Program-made: the position numbers and the translations under genes
In this document: in pieces, positions 46,901 through 57,732 of the stretch
Numbering within the stretch: position 1 is the stretch's first letter
Layout of the letters: the number at the start of each line of letters is the position of its first letter
Notes under the pieces: model-generated
The model's input: only the letters and a program-made list of their open reading frames with translations
Database searches by the model: none
What the model was told of the DNA's origin: nothing
Source of the DNA: Tulasnella sp. 424
Lineage: Eukaryota; Basidiomycota; Agaricomycetes; Cantharellales; Tulasnellaceae
Assembly: GCA_019633425.1 (NCBI GenBank)
Contig: WSUB01000001.1
Span: 434,001 to 498,000, forward strand
Direction: 5' to 3'
Length of the DNA stretch: 64,000 bases

Positions 46901-48603
46901 GAGTTCTCCAACACCGATTGCTAACGGCCAACGGGCACTCCGTTCGACCTCCTTACACCTCGCTACAAACCCTTCCCAATCTCTCTTCAATGCGCTCCAG
47001 TATTGATCCCACAGCTGCTCGCCCGATTGAGGATCTATGGCGAGATCCACGGTACAGCCAACGATGCCCGCGATGTGTTCCCCGAGGGTCGGGTACGATG
47101 CGACGAGCGCTGGGGGGTGCTGTCCTGGAATTGAAGATATGGAGTCTCGATACTGCTTCAAGGCCGTTTCAAGTGTGAAGCGAGAGAATATCCCTGGTCG
47201 CAGGATCGCGTCCAGGAAGACCTCTGTCACAGCTCCGTTCTGCACCAGGAGTTCGTCGAAGTATTCCGGTGTGTAGTCTGGTTCTGGGGGAGCAATGGCG
47301 GAATACCATTGTGCAGCGTCCTCGCTCTCCAGTTCCAGGGTGACGTATTCCACCATCGCTTGCCCGTGCGTATCCCAAAGACACCATAGGTGATTGCCGA
47401 TGACCGTAAAGTCCCGAAGCTCGGATCCCGTACTGCGCGAGGAGCAGTCTTGCGACGACAGGTATTCTAATTGCCGCGTCCCGTTGGAGTATCGCTCGGA
47501 TAATCGGTAGAGAACGAAGAATCCGCCTCCCGCTTGCTCGGTAAGTGAAGGCATAAACACCAAGACGCGCCGATCTGCGTCTGGGTCATCTTCATCCTCC
47601 ACTCCATTAGGGGCGGGAAGAACTCTGATTAATGACCGGTATAACGCAGGTAGTAGATTCCCTGGTTTAGCTTGGGATCCTCGACGGGCGGCAGCGAATG
47701 TGGCTGGAACTTGGACGGAGGCTATGCACTTGTCTCTCCAAACGCGTAAGTATCTATCTCTTGACAACGTAAAGGCGACCTCGGTGAATACGTCGCTTGA
47801 TGCGCTGGCGAAAGCGACGATGTCGGATGATCCTTCGTGGCGAGACCCGAAGAGAGAGAGGGATGGCAGTTGAAAGCCAGTCGAAGAGTACATTATGCTT
47901 TCCGTCCAGTCTACAGTGGAGGAGGGTATTAGTCGGTATAGAGGAAGGTGGGAACAGAGTCCAGAATGCCCTACCATCAAATTGGGCTTGGCTGGATTGT
48001 CTTCGAGCCTGCAGCCGAAGTATCCCCCCGTCCTTCAAGGCGACTAGCAAAAGTCCGGGATCAACCGCGTGAATGGCTTTTATGGACTCTCTTGGAGTTG
48101 TCTTTATGACATGTTCGTGCCACCAAGTGTTGCCTCTTGGTCCTTCCCAGTAATTGGGCACCGGGAACACGAGTCGGTACACGGAACCCGACTCAGTGCA
48201 AACGATGACATGTGCCTCCGAGTATTGGTCTGGAACTATGGTCGGATTCGGAATGACTGGAGATTCGAAGCCGAAGGAGATTGGCTGAATGTGGCCTGAA
48301 ATTGAGGAGAGCTGGACGGTGTAGTTGTTGTTTACAAGTCGGAGCAAAAGGGAAGGTTGTTCTTTGGGATTGTAGTATGTGGCGTATGACGCATGCTCCT
48401 TGAATAGCTCAGCCTTTTCTGAAGGGTCTGCTATGGGCAGGTCGCGTTGCAAGGTCGGGACATGGATTTCTTGGGTGCGGGCTGTATCGTACAAGGACGA
48501 CACATGGGCGCAAAGCAATGACTGCGACCCTTCCACTACAAATGTTGATCGTTGTTAGGCATCCACCAGACTCTTGCACCGGATCTTTGAAAGGTCACTT
48601 ACT
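43904..48603 (-). CDS. NUP120: Nucleoporin NUP120/NUP160 (Y-complex scaffold)
   Basis: Nine coding exons: 48603 (one base), 48535-47975, 47910-45775, 45719-45443, 45378-45173, 45115-44768, 44706-44547, 44482-44272 and 44215-43904; about 1403 residues. The start codon is split: A at 48603 joins TG at 48535-48534, giving MEGSQSLLCAHVSSLYD, as expected for the family. A beta-propeller (TESGSVYRLVFP, SIKAIHAVDPGLLLVALKDGGILRL, LSRDRYLRVW) leads into alpha-solenoid repeats (YYNHVADLFAECSLDVYVAQFTKLAI, WETLLTSYIALGLYEDAYMAL, RFISRLVTAMCDKGEIDRL). Nup120/Nup160 is a short-arm subunit of the Y complex of the nuclear pore. The 5' part of this gene has been copied into the GT90 array downstream. Confidence 0.9.
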
Positions 48604-48929
48604 AGCCGTTGGTTGATGGGCGTTTGCGCGTAGTAGACGGTTCGTTTGTAAATTCCAGGAATTCACACGGCGGCGAACTGCTGTTCCTTTCCCCAACAGC
48701 CAACCAAACCACGACTAGAAATTTTGCTGGCTGTGTCAAGTCCAGAATATTTCCACGTCTTCGACTCCCAATTTGCTTTTCGTGCTTGTTGTGTCCCGTC
48801 AGCTGCGACATGTCAGAGCTCCATCACGGTCAGGCCAAAGTCTCTTCAGACTTTCAGTGACCTCTAAAATTCAGAAGTTGCCTGAGGACCAACATTTCTC
48901 CAGCTGGTCCACGCCCAATCCCCCTATGA
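48604..48929. promoter_or_regulatory. NUP120 5'UTR exon and divergent promoter with GT90 copy A
   Basis: The NUP120 leader exon lies here on the minus strand, ending at the donor GTAAGT (48602 downward). A minus-strand frame of 69 codons (48811-48602) starts with ATG and ends in a TAG that straddles this donor; it would act as an upstream ORF if the intron were retained. Nothing else recognised. Confidence 0.5.
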
Positions 48930-51290
48930 ATGCGCCCGACTCTTTCCACCCTTAAAGATGCCTACCCGTTTTCCGTCCTCGTGCCGGTCGCCATCATGGT
49001 TCTCACTCGGGTTCGGGTTGCGGCAGCCAAAAGACGTCACAGTCCACCTCCTCCTGGTTTCAGGCCACCACCTAGAGCACGCCCGGTCGCGCTTAGATCG
49101 CCTCCTATTCCTTCCAGCTCAACGTTCTTGCTACTTTTTAGTTTGCTCGTCATCTCTCGGATACTCTCCCTACCACTTCTCTCATCTCAGCCCGAACACC
49201 TTTCTCGGACGTCTAGCAAAGCCAATCCAGGCCGGACCCAGAAATTTCGCTTAAAGAATCCATCCTCCGACCACCAAGTCCCGGGGTACGAAGATCCTGA
49301 CGATGCTGACCGTCAATATGCGGCCCAAATCAGGAGACCACATCACGTTTACCACCCTAACGGACTTATGGAGTTTGTCCCGGACGGACCACACCCGGTG
49401 TATGAGTTGATTCAGGTTTCCGAGAAGAAATGGAGGGAGAAGTTGAGTCGATCTAGTAGAACCTTGAAGGATGCCGTAGAAGAGTATCGACGGCGGTACC
49501 ATAGGATGCCTCCAAAAGGCTTTGAAAAATGGTGAGCAGTGCTTCTATGCAAGGTTCATAAGGTCTCATTCAGCGGAGTTCTAGGTGGAGATATGTCGTC
49601 CAACATAACGTCCAGCTTCCCGACGAGTACGACCAAATTCATCACGACCTCGAACCCTTTTGGGGGATGTCTCCGGCTTTCGTCCAGCAGCAACAGCGTT
49701 TGTGGGAAAAGGACGACGAAGTTGGGTCTTACACCCTTGTCAATGAGGACCACCAGGTTTTTCTAGCGGGTCATACCATGGGGCCGGATCAGGAGGGAGT
49801 TGCGATAGAACGAGCTGCAGAGCAGCTTCGTTTACTAGAAGAAGTTCAGCAGTGGCTACCAGACTTTAGGGCAACGTTCACGGCCCATGATGTACCTTTC
49901 CAATTTATTGGATCCGACTTGCGGTCGGAAGCGGTAGATCATGCATCGATGTCAGAACGTGAGTGATGAAGCATCCAACCCGATGGGATTCCGATGTCAA
50001 ACTTGGTATTTGTCCCTTTAGATATGGATACTGGCTCGATAGTCGACTTTCAGAACGGTCAACGCGGATGGTCGTACGCTTGTTCCGAAACTTCTCCACT
50101 TCGCAACTCCAACTTCAGCGCAACGTTCGATAGTAGTCAAGCACGGAAGCAATCAAAGACTTTTATCCACGACCATAAGTCATCCATGGATCCTTGTCGG
50201 CATGTAACCCACGTACACCTCAACGGCTTCCTCAGTGGCCACGGCGAAGGTCCCGTTCCTCGGAAGAAGATGGTGCCTGCATTCTCTATGTGCTCAACCC
50301 AACTACACTCCGACATCCTTACTGTCGCAATGGAGATGTGGACCGAGGACGTCGGTGAGGATCCCGAATGGAAGGACAAAAGGCACGATAAACTCCTGTG
50401 GAGAGGACGGAACACGGGGACGTTCTTTGGGGAAGATGGAAAGTGGAAGGACTCTCAGCGAGTGAGATTAGTGAGAGCTGCCAACCAGCTAGACGGAAAA
50501 GTCTTCGTCCTCAATAGCACGTCAAGCTCGACCAAATCCGTTGGCCTGCCCCATACGGTTCCACTTGACCTACTCAACGAGGAGATGATGGATGTTGGCT
50601 TCTCCGGCGAAGCGATTCAATGCGAACCACAAGTATGCGAGGAGGTCGAAAATACTTTGACGTACAAAAGTATGATGACCTTTGAGGAGGCAAACGATTG
50701 GAAATACATTATTGACGTGAGTTGTTTTCTTTCCTCGTGGACTACCTGGGGCTTGACAACCTGACTTACCTTTGACTGTCACTCAGGTCGACGGAAACGG
50801 GTGGTCTGCTAGATTCAAGCGGCTGATGACTTCTAACTCGCTCATTTTCAAATCGACTGTCTTCCCTGAATGGTACACCGATCGAATTCAGCCTTGGTGA
50901 GACTCAAATATTCGTATTAGCTCTCCGATCCATTGAACATATTGGGCTCGTCCATCTCGCTTTCTAGGGTTCATTACATACCAATCAAGAACGATTTCAC
51001 CGACCTCTACGATGTTTTCACATTCTTTCATGGGGATGTTGATGGAGAGAACTCGCATGACGATCTCGCGGAGAGGATCGCAAGGCAAGGCAAAGAGTGG
51101 AGCTTGTCTTTCTGGCGGAGACAAGACATGGTCGCATATGTGTTCAGGTTAGTTAAACTCCTATGTGGGTGAACCCCTTCCAGGCACTTACGCGCCTTCT
51201 TAAAGATTGTTCCTCGAATATACGCGTGTTATGAGTCGCGACAGAGAAGCAGCCACGTTCAAATGGGAAGATGTCAGAGGTCTGACCTGA
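48930..51290 (+). CDS. GT90 / CAP10-like glycosyltransferase, copy A
   Basis: Exons 48930-49531, 49585-49958, 50022-50716, 50787-50896, 50968-51147 and 51206-51290; about 681 residues. It is a type II membrane protein: a basic, Pro-rich cytosolic tail, a membrane anchor (FLLLFSLLVISRILSLPL) and a lumenal domain. The CAP10 core reads [29 protein letters not shown], then [30 protein letters not shown] and [16 protein letters not shown]. GT90 enzymes include cryptococcal CAP10 and CXT1 xylosyltransferase and animal POGLUTs; donor and acceptor here are unknown. Compared with B and C, this copy lacks about 25 residues before PHHVYHPNG and has a different N-terminus. The start may be 48930 or the in-frame ATG at 48996. 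Confidence 0.87.
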
Positions 51291-51690
51291 GCCATCCCAA
51301 TTCTTCCAGCCCACTTCTGTCGATATCAACGGTACCAACGAATCATGCCTTGATGTCGAACTCTCTATTCGTATATTCTATTTTTCATGTAACTCCCATA
51401 GGTGCTGTATTATTAGGATTACCTCTTCGCCTGGCTTCCTCCGATCGAATCCCGTTCCTTCCACTAGTACTGCGAGTATTGGACATTGTTGGACACCCAT
51501 CGGCATCTTGAACAGGGTTTTCGAAAGTCCACTTCCTGATGGGCGCTTGTACAGGCGTCGTTCACGGTTGGTTACAACATGCCGCAAATTCGAATTCACA
51601 CGGCCGGCAAAACTCCCTTTTTAAACTCGAGAATCAAAGAACCCCCACATTGCAAGATTGGCGCCCACCACGGCTGGAAAGTCCAGAGAA
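51291..51690. pseudogene. Duplication junction 1: TRAPPC13 3' remnant fused to NUP120 5' remnant
   Basis: 51291-51458 resembles the region downstream of copy C and the last coding codons of TRAPPC13 (compare 57615-57782). It then switches near 51455-51462 to sequence resembling the NUP120 exon 2 start and its first intron (compare 48525-48680). Both parents have a CCTTCC-like word at the switch, suggesting a short-homology join. No open coding capacity remains. The rest up to 51690 is the upstream region of copy B. Confidence 0.65.
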
Positions 51691-54082
51691 ATGTCTACGC
51701 CTCCAAACGCGTATTACAGCTCCCAATTCTCTCGTGGTCCATCAAGTGCGGCGGGTCAAACTCCCCTGGTTCGGGTTGCCACGTCCAAAAGGCGTCCAAG
51801 TCCGAGTCCACCCCCCTTTGGTTACAGGCCACCTTCACCAAGAGCACGTCCGGTCACGCGTCCTCGAGTGCAAACTACTCTTCCCCCTAGCTCAACCTTC
51901 CTGCTACTCTTTTGTTTGCTCGTCATCTCTCGCATACTCTCGGTCCCGTTACCATCATCCCGACCTAAACAACATTCTCCGACGTCCAGCAAAGATCTCG
52001 ACTGGGGAGACGATGATGACGGTCAATATTCAGCCCGGACCAGGACGCAGCCAAAGCGACCATCTTCAGTCGCGATGAACCCCTTTCGATACCTCTGGTC
52101 AACACCTACCCCCTCTCCCGTTGTGGAAGAGAAACCGCATCACGTTTACCACCCTAACGGACTCATGGAGTTTGTCCCGGACGGACCACACCCGGTGTAT
52201 GAGCTGATGCGGATCTCCGAGAAGAAATGGAAGGACAAGTTGAACCGATCCAGTAAAACCTTCAAGGATGCCGTAGAGGAGTACCGACGGCGGTACAATA
52301 GGATGCCTCCCAAGGGCTTTGACAGATGGTGAGCACTGCTTCTATATAAGGTCCCTAAAATCTCATTCACCGGACATCTAGGTGGAGATACGTCGTCCAA
52401 CATAACGTTCAGCTTCCCGACGAGTATGACCAAATTTATCACGACCTTGAACCCTTTTGGGGAATGTCTCCGGCTTTCGTCCAGCAGCAGCAAAGCCTAT
52501 GGGAAAACGACTATGAAGTTGGGTCTTACACCCTTGTCAACGAGGACCACCAAGTTTTTCTGTCGGGGCATACAATGAATCCGGATGAGGAGCAAGTTGC
52601 AATAGACCGAGCTGCAGAGCAGCTTCGTCTGCTAGAAGAAGTTCAGCAGTGGCTACCAGATTTCAGGGCGACGTTCACGGCCCACGATGTACCCTACCAA
52701 TTTATTGGACACGATCTGCGGTCGGAGGCGGTAGATTATGCTGCCATGGGGGAACGTGAGCAGTTAAATCTCACCCCAAACAGGATTCCAACTTCATAGC
52801 TGATACTCGTCACCTTAGATATGGATACAAGCTCGGTGGTCGACTTCCAGAACGTTCAACGCGGATGGTCATATGCTTGTTCCGAAACTTCTCCACTTAG
52901 CAACTACACCTTCAACCCAGAATTCGATAGTAGTCAAGCATGGAAGGAATCGAAGACCTTTATCCATGACCACAAGTCATCCATGGATCCTTGCCGGCAT
53001 GTAACCCACATACACCTCAACGGCTTCCTCAGTGGCTACGACGAGGGTCCTGTTCCACGGAAGAAAATGGTACCTGCATTCTCTATGTGCTCAACTCAAC
53101 TACATTCCGACATTCTCACTGTGGCAATGGAGATGTGGACCGAGGACGTCGGTGAGGATCCCGAGTGGGAGGACAAGAAACACGATAGGCTCCTCTGGAG
53201 AGGACGGAATACGGGGACGTTCTTCGGGGAGAAAACAAAGTGGAAGGATTCTCAGCGAGTGAGGTTAGTGAGAACTGTCAATCGGCTAGACGGCAAAGTC
53301 TACGTCCTCAATAGCACGTCGAGCTCGACCGAACCCGTCGCCCTACCCCACACGGTTCCGCTCGAGTCGCTCAATGGGATGATGGATGTGGGCTTCTCCG
53401 GCGAAGCGATTCAATGCGAACCAGAAATTTGTGAAGAGGTCGAAGATACTTTGACGTACAAAAGTATGATAACCTTTGAGGAGGCAAACGAGTGGAAATA
53501 CGTTATTGATGTGAGTTGTTTCTTTCTTCGCCGACTACTCAAAGTTTGACTGCCTAAGATATTTTTGGCTACTAATTAGGTGGATGGAAATGGGTGGTCT
53601 GCTAGATTCAAGCGACTGATGACTTCAAACTCGCTCATTTTAAAATCGACCATCTTTCCCGAATGGTACACCGATCGAATCCAACCTTGGTAAGGCTCGA
53701 ATACTTCCATTAGCCTCTCGTGTCATTAAAACTGTTGGGATTCTCCCTCTTGCTCTCCAGGGTTCACTACATACCAATCAAGAACGATTTTACCGACCTC
53801 TACGATGTTTTCACGTTCTTTCATGGAGATGTGGATGGTCAGAACTCGCACGATGATCTCGCGGAGAAGATCGCAAGGCAAGGGAAAGAGTGGAGCTTGT
53901 CTTTCTGGCGGAAACAAGACATGGTCGCGTATATGTTCAGGTTAGTTGGGTTCTTATGCATAGGACCTGTCCCGACCACTGATGCGTCATCGTGAAGACT
54001 GTTTCTCGAGTATTCCCGTGTTATGAGTCGCGACAGAGAAGCAGCGACGTTCGATTGGGGAGACGTCGAGGGCGCGATCTGA
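51691..54082 (+). CDS. GT90 / CAP10-like glycosyltransferase, copy B
   Basis: Exons 51691-52328, 52382-52755, 52819-53510, 53580-53689, 53761-53940 and 53998-54082; about 692 residues. Same architecture as copy A: basic Pro-rich tail, anchor FLLLFCLLVISRILSVPL, stem, then the CAP10 domain with [33 protein letters not shown] and [15 protein letters not shown]. It keeps the SVAMNPFRYLWSTPTPSPVV stem segment missing from copy A and shared with C. The start (MSTPPNAYY) is placed by alignment with copy C; an upstream in-frame ATG at 51658 is less likely. Exon 3 is one codon shorter than in A and C. No premature stop is seen, so the copy looks functional. Confidence 0.87.
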
Positions 54083-54206
54083 GAGACCCAATTCTTCCAG
54101 CCCATTTCAGGCCTCACTGTCCGTGCTAATGAATCATGACCTTTCTACTTGTGCATTTATTTTACATACAACTCCTGTAGACACTCGCGGAATTTCTGTT
54201 CTTATT

Positions 54207-54812
54207 TAGGATAATCCCTTTGTCCGTGTTTGTCCTATAGTATACCATTCCTTGATGATCTTGCGTGCCATTAGGGTTGCACCGTTGCCCTGCCCTATTT
54301 CTCCCTCGACGAGTACCCTGACCGCCTCTCTGGCAGAAGCCCTCCCTCAAAGCCACGAAGTCCAATGAGAAGCTGGCACTGGATCGGGAGCGTGGGCCAC
54401 TTTTGAGCTCTCTTGACGCGAAGGGTCCTTCACTGGTATATAGGATCTAGAGATTTCGGTTGTGGGAAAGATGGAGATGCATTCGCTGCACACAGGCAAA
54501 CGCGGGTACCGGTAGCTTGACAGCTGACGAACCTAGGAACATGACCGCCGACTCTTCCTTTCTGGCCAACTCCGGGTGCTGGCCCGGCTTAGCTGCCTTC
54601 GCTATCGCGTCAACACGGAAATGAGAAGGCAGCAAGCCCCCCGGCAGACGCTGAGATTCCGCTCGCTCGTGTTCGTCATGTGACACAAGTGTAGGAGAAT
54701 GGACGATAGGAGTTGCGGTGCCCCCTTCTGTAGCTGTAGAAGGCGACCTGGTGTTCCCCTGTGCGGTGGACTCTGACGGTCTCGCCAAGCTGAGAGAGTC
54801 GAAAGCGAGTGG
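54207..54812 (-). pseudogene. TRAPPC13 C-terminal fragment (pseudogene)
   Basis: The minus strand reads in pieces as the last part of TRAPPC13 (compare 57733-58341): TATPIVHSPTLVSHDEHERAESQRL, FRVDAIAKAAKPGQHPELARKEESAVMFLGSS and LDFVALREGFCQ recur nearly unchanged. Small deletions shift the frame, for example the loss of about 25 bp near 54303, so the normal ending is lost. The similarity stops at 54812, where NUP120-like sequence begins. It lies convergent to copy B, as intact TRAPPC13 lies convergent to copy C. Confidence 0.82.
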
Positions 54813-55145
54813 CGTTCTCAGTATTTGGGAACCGGAAGCACGAGCTGGTGCAGGTAACTCGACTCAGTCCGAACTATCACATGAGCCTCCAAGTATTATT
54901 GGTCCCGAACTATGATCGGATTCGAAGTGATTCATTGGGTGGGGACTGTATCTTACAAGAACAGCACATGCGCGCAGAACAATGACTGCGACCCTTCCAC
55001 TGCGAGTATTGGTCGTTGTTGGGCACTCATCAGACTCTTGCACTGGGTTTTTCGAAAGTCCGTTCACTCGGTCGAGCCGTTTGTTGATGGGTGTTTGCGC
55101 GTCGTGCATAGTTGGTTCCGCAATTCTGGCAATTCACAGGGCTGA
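54813..55145 (-). pseudogene. NUP120 N-terminal fragment (pseudogene)
   Basis: 54813-54935 follows NUP120 sequence of about 48144-48270, and 54950-55145 follows about 48475-48690, with roughly 200 bp in between deleted. Shared words include CGACTCAGT, GTATTGGTC-like and GACCCTTCCACT, and the stretch around the split start codon. The fragment is frameshifted and cannot encode NUP120. It sits just upstream of GT90 copy C, in the position intact NUP120 has relative to copy A. Confidence 0.75.
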
Positions 55146-55230
55146 GCTTCTAGATCTTCACTTCTCCAACGCCAAGTCGGCCCTGCCTTGGACCCCGTAA
55201 GTTTGTTGGGCAGGCGTTAAGTCCGAAGAT

Positions 55231-57614
55231 ATGTCTACGGGTTCCACCTCGCATTTCAGGTCCCAAGCCTCTCGTAGTTCATCAAGTGCGACACGTCAGA
55301 TCCCCCAGGTTCAAGTTGCGGCAGCCAAAAGGCGTCTCAGTCCACTCCCTCCTGGCTACAGGCCACCATCACCAAGAGCACGCCCGGTCGCGTCTAGAGC
55401 GCGTACTATTCCTCCCAGCTCAACCTTTCTGCTACTCTTTTGTTTGCTCGTCATATCTCGGATCTTCTCCCTCCCAATACCATCATCTCGACCCAAACAA
55501 CCTTCTCCGACGTCAGACAAAGATCTCGACTGGGGAGACGATGATGGCGGTCAATATTCAACCCGGACCAAGACGCAATCAAAGCGACCATCTTCAGTCG
55601 CGATGAACCCCTTTCGATTCCTCTGGTCAACACCTACCCCCTCTCCCGTTGTGGAAGATAAACCGCATCACGTTTACCATCCTAACGGACTTGTGGAGTT
55701 TGTCCCGGACGGTCCACACCCGGTGTACGAACTGATACAGATCTCCGAGAAAAAATGGAAGGACAAGTTGAACCGATCCAGTAAAACCTTCAAGGAGGCC
55801 GTGGAGGAGTACCGACGGCGGTACAATAGGATGCCTCCCAAGGGCTTTGACGAATGGTGCGCAGTGCTTCTATGCAAGGTCCCTAACGTCTCATTCACCG
55901 GACATCTAGGTGGAGATATGTCGTCCAACATAACGTTCAGCTTCCCGACGAATACGACCAAATTTATCACGACCTTGAACCCTTTTGGGGAATGTCTCCG
56001 GCTTTCGTCCAGCAGCAACAACGGCTATGGGAAATGGGCGACGACGTTGGGTCATACACCCTTGTCAATGAGGGCCACCAAGTTTTTCTGTCGGGTCATT
56101 CCATGGGGCCGGATGAGGAGGAACTTGGGTTCGCTCGAATTGCGGAACAGCTTCGTTTGCTACAAGAGGTTCAGCAGTGGCTACCAGACTTCAGGGCAAC
56201 GTTCACGGCCCACGATGGGCCTTCCCAATTTGTTGGATACAACTTGCGGTCGGAGGCAGTGGAATATGCTTCAATGTCGGAAAGTAAGAGATTAAGCCTC
56301 ACCGCTGACAGGATTCCAACTTCATACCTAATACTTTGTTACCTTAGTTATGGATACAGGGTCAATAATCGACTTCCAGGACGATCGACGCGGATGGGCG
56401 TATGCTTGTCCCGAAACCTCTCCACTTCGCAACCACAACTTCACTGCCACATTCGAGAGTAGTCAAGCATGGGAAGAGTCGAAAACGTTCATCTACGATC
56501 ACAAGTCATCCATGGATCCTTGTCAGCATGTTTCCCATGTCCACCTCAACGGCTTCCTCAGTGGCTACGACGAGGGTCCCGTTCCACGGAAGAAAATGGT
56601 GCCTGCATTCTCTATGTGCTCAACCCGACTACATTCCGACATTCTCACTGTGGCACCGGAGATGTGGACCGAGGAGGTCGATGAGGATCCCGAATGGAAG
56701 GACAAGAAGCACGATAAGCTCCTCTGGAGAGGACGGAATACGGGGACTTGGTTTTTCGAGGACGGAAAGTGGAAAGACTCTCAACGAGTGAGGCTAGTGA
56801 GAACTGCCAATCAGCTAGACGGAAAAGTCTCCGTCCTCAATAGCACTTCGAGCCCGGCCGAATCCGTCGGCCTACCCCAGGCGGTCCCACTTGACCTGCT
56901 CAATGAAGAGATGATGGATGTCGGCTTTTCTGATGAAGCAATTCAATGCGAATATGAAGTCTGCGAAGAGATCGAAAATACTCTGACGTACAAAGAGTTG
57001 ATGAGCTTAGAGGAAGCAAACCATTGGAAATACATTATTGACGTGAGTTGTTTCTATCCTGGTCGACTGCCCAAGGTCTGACGGCCTAAGATATTTTTGG
57101 CCACTAATCAGGTCGACGGGAACGCGTGGTCTGCTAGATTCAAGCGGCTGATGACTTCAAACTCGCTCATTTTTAAATCGACCATCTTTCCTGAGTGGTA
57201 CACCGATCGAATTCAGCCTTGGTGAGGCTCGAACACGCGCATTCGCCCCTCACGTCATTAAAACTGTTGGTACTCTCTCGTTTGCTCTCTAGGGTTCACT
57301 ATATACCAATCAAGAATGACTTCACCGACCTCTACGATGTTTTCACGTTCTTTCATGGAGACGTGGATGGTCGGAACTCGCACGACGATCTCGCGGAGAG
57401 GATCGCAAGGCAAGGGAAAGAGTGGAGCTTGTCTTTCTGGCGGAGACAAGACATGGTAGCGTATACGTTCAGGTTAGTTGGGTTCTTATGCATTGAACCT
57501 GTACTGGCCACTGATGAGTAGTCGTGAAGACTCTTCCTTGAGTATGCGCGTGTAATGAGTCGCGACAGAGAAGCAGCCACGTTGAATTGGGAAGACGTCA
57601 AGGGACTAATATGA
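55231..57614 (+). CDS. GT90 / CAP10-like glycosyltransferase, copy C
   Basis: Exons 55231-55856, 55910-56283, 56348-57042, 57112-57221, 57293-57472 and 57530-57614; about 689 residues. Anchor FLLLFCLLVISRIFSLPI, stem segment SVAMNPFRFLWSTPTPSPVV, then the CAP10 domain ([44 protein letters not shown]). Asn-Gly-Trp of A and B is Asn-Ala-Trp here, in the VDGN motif region, which may matter for activity. The exon 1 donor is GTGCGC instead of GTGAGC. More substitutions separate it from A and B in exon 2 (for example FARIAEQLRLLQEV). It converges with intact TRAPPC13, 118 bp apart. No stop or frameshift seen. Confidence 0.87.
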
Positions 57615-57732
57615 GCGATACCAATTCTTCCAGCCCATCTCCCGCCCCACAGTCGTTAATGAATCACCACCTTACTATCTATGCTTTTTATTTCCACACT
57701 CCTGTAGATACCCACGGAAATTTCTGTTCACA

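Noticed and set aside
45716..47980. Independent 754-codon gene starting at 47980
   Set aside because: It is exon 3 of NUP120 plus read-through of the intron before it.
54162..54788. Two short minus-strand genes between GT90 copies B and C
   Set aside because: They are broken pieces of TRAPPC13; the intact gene is at 57733-60142.
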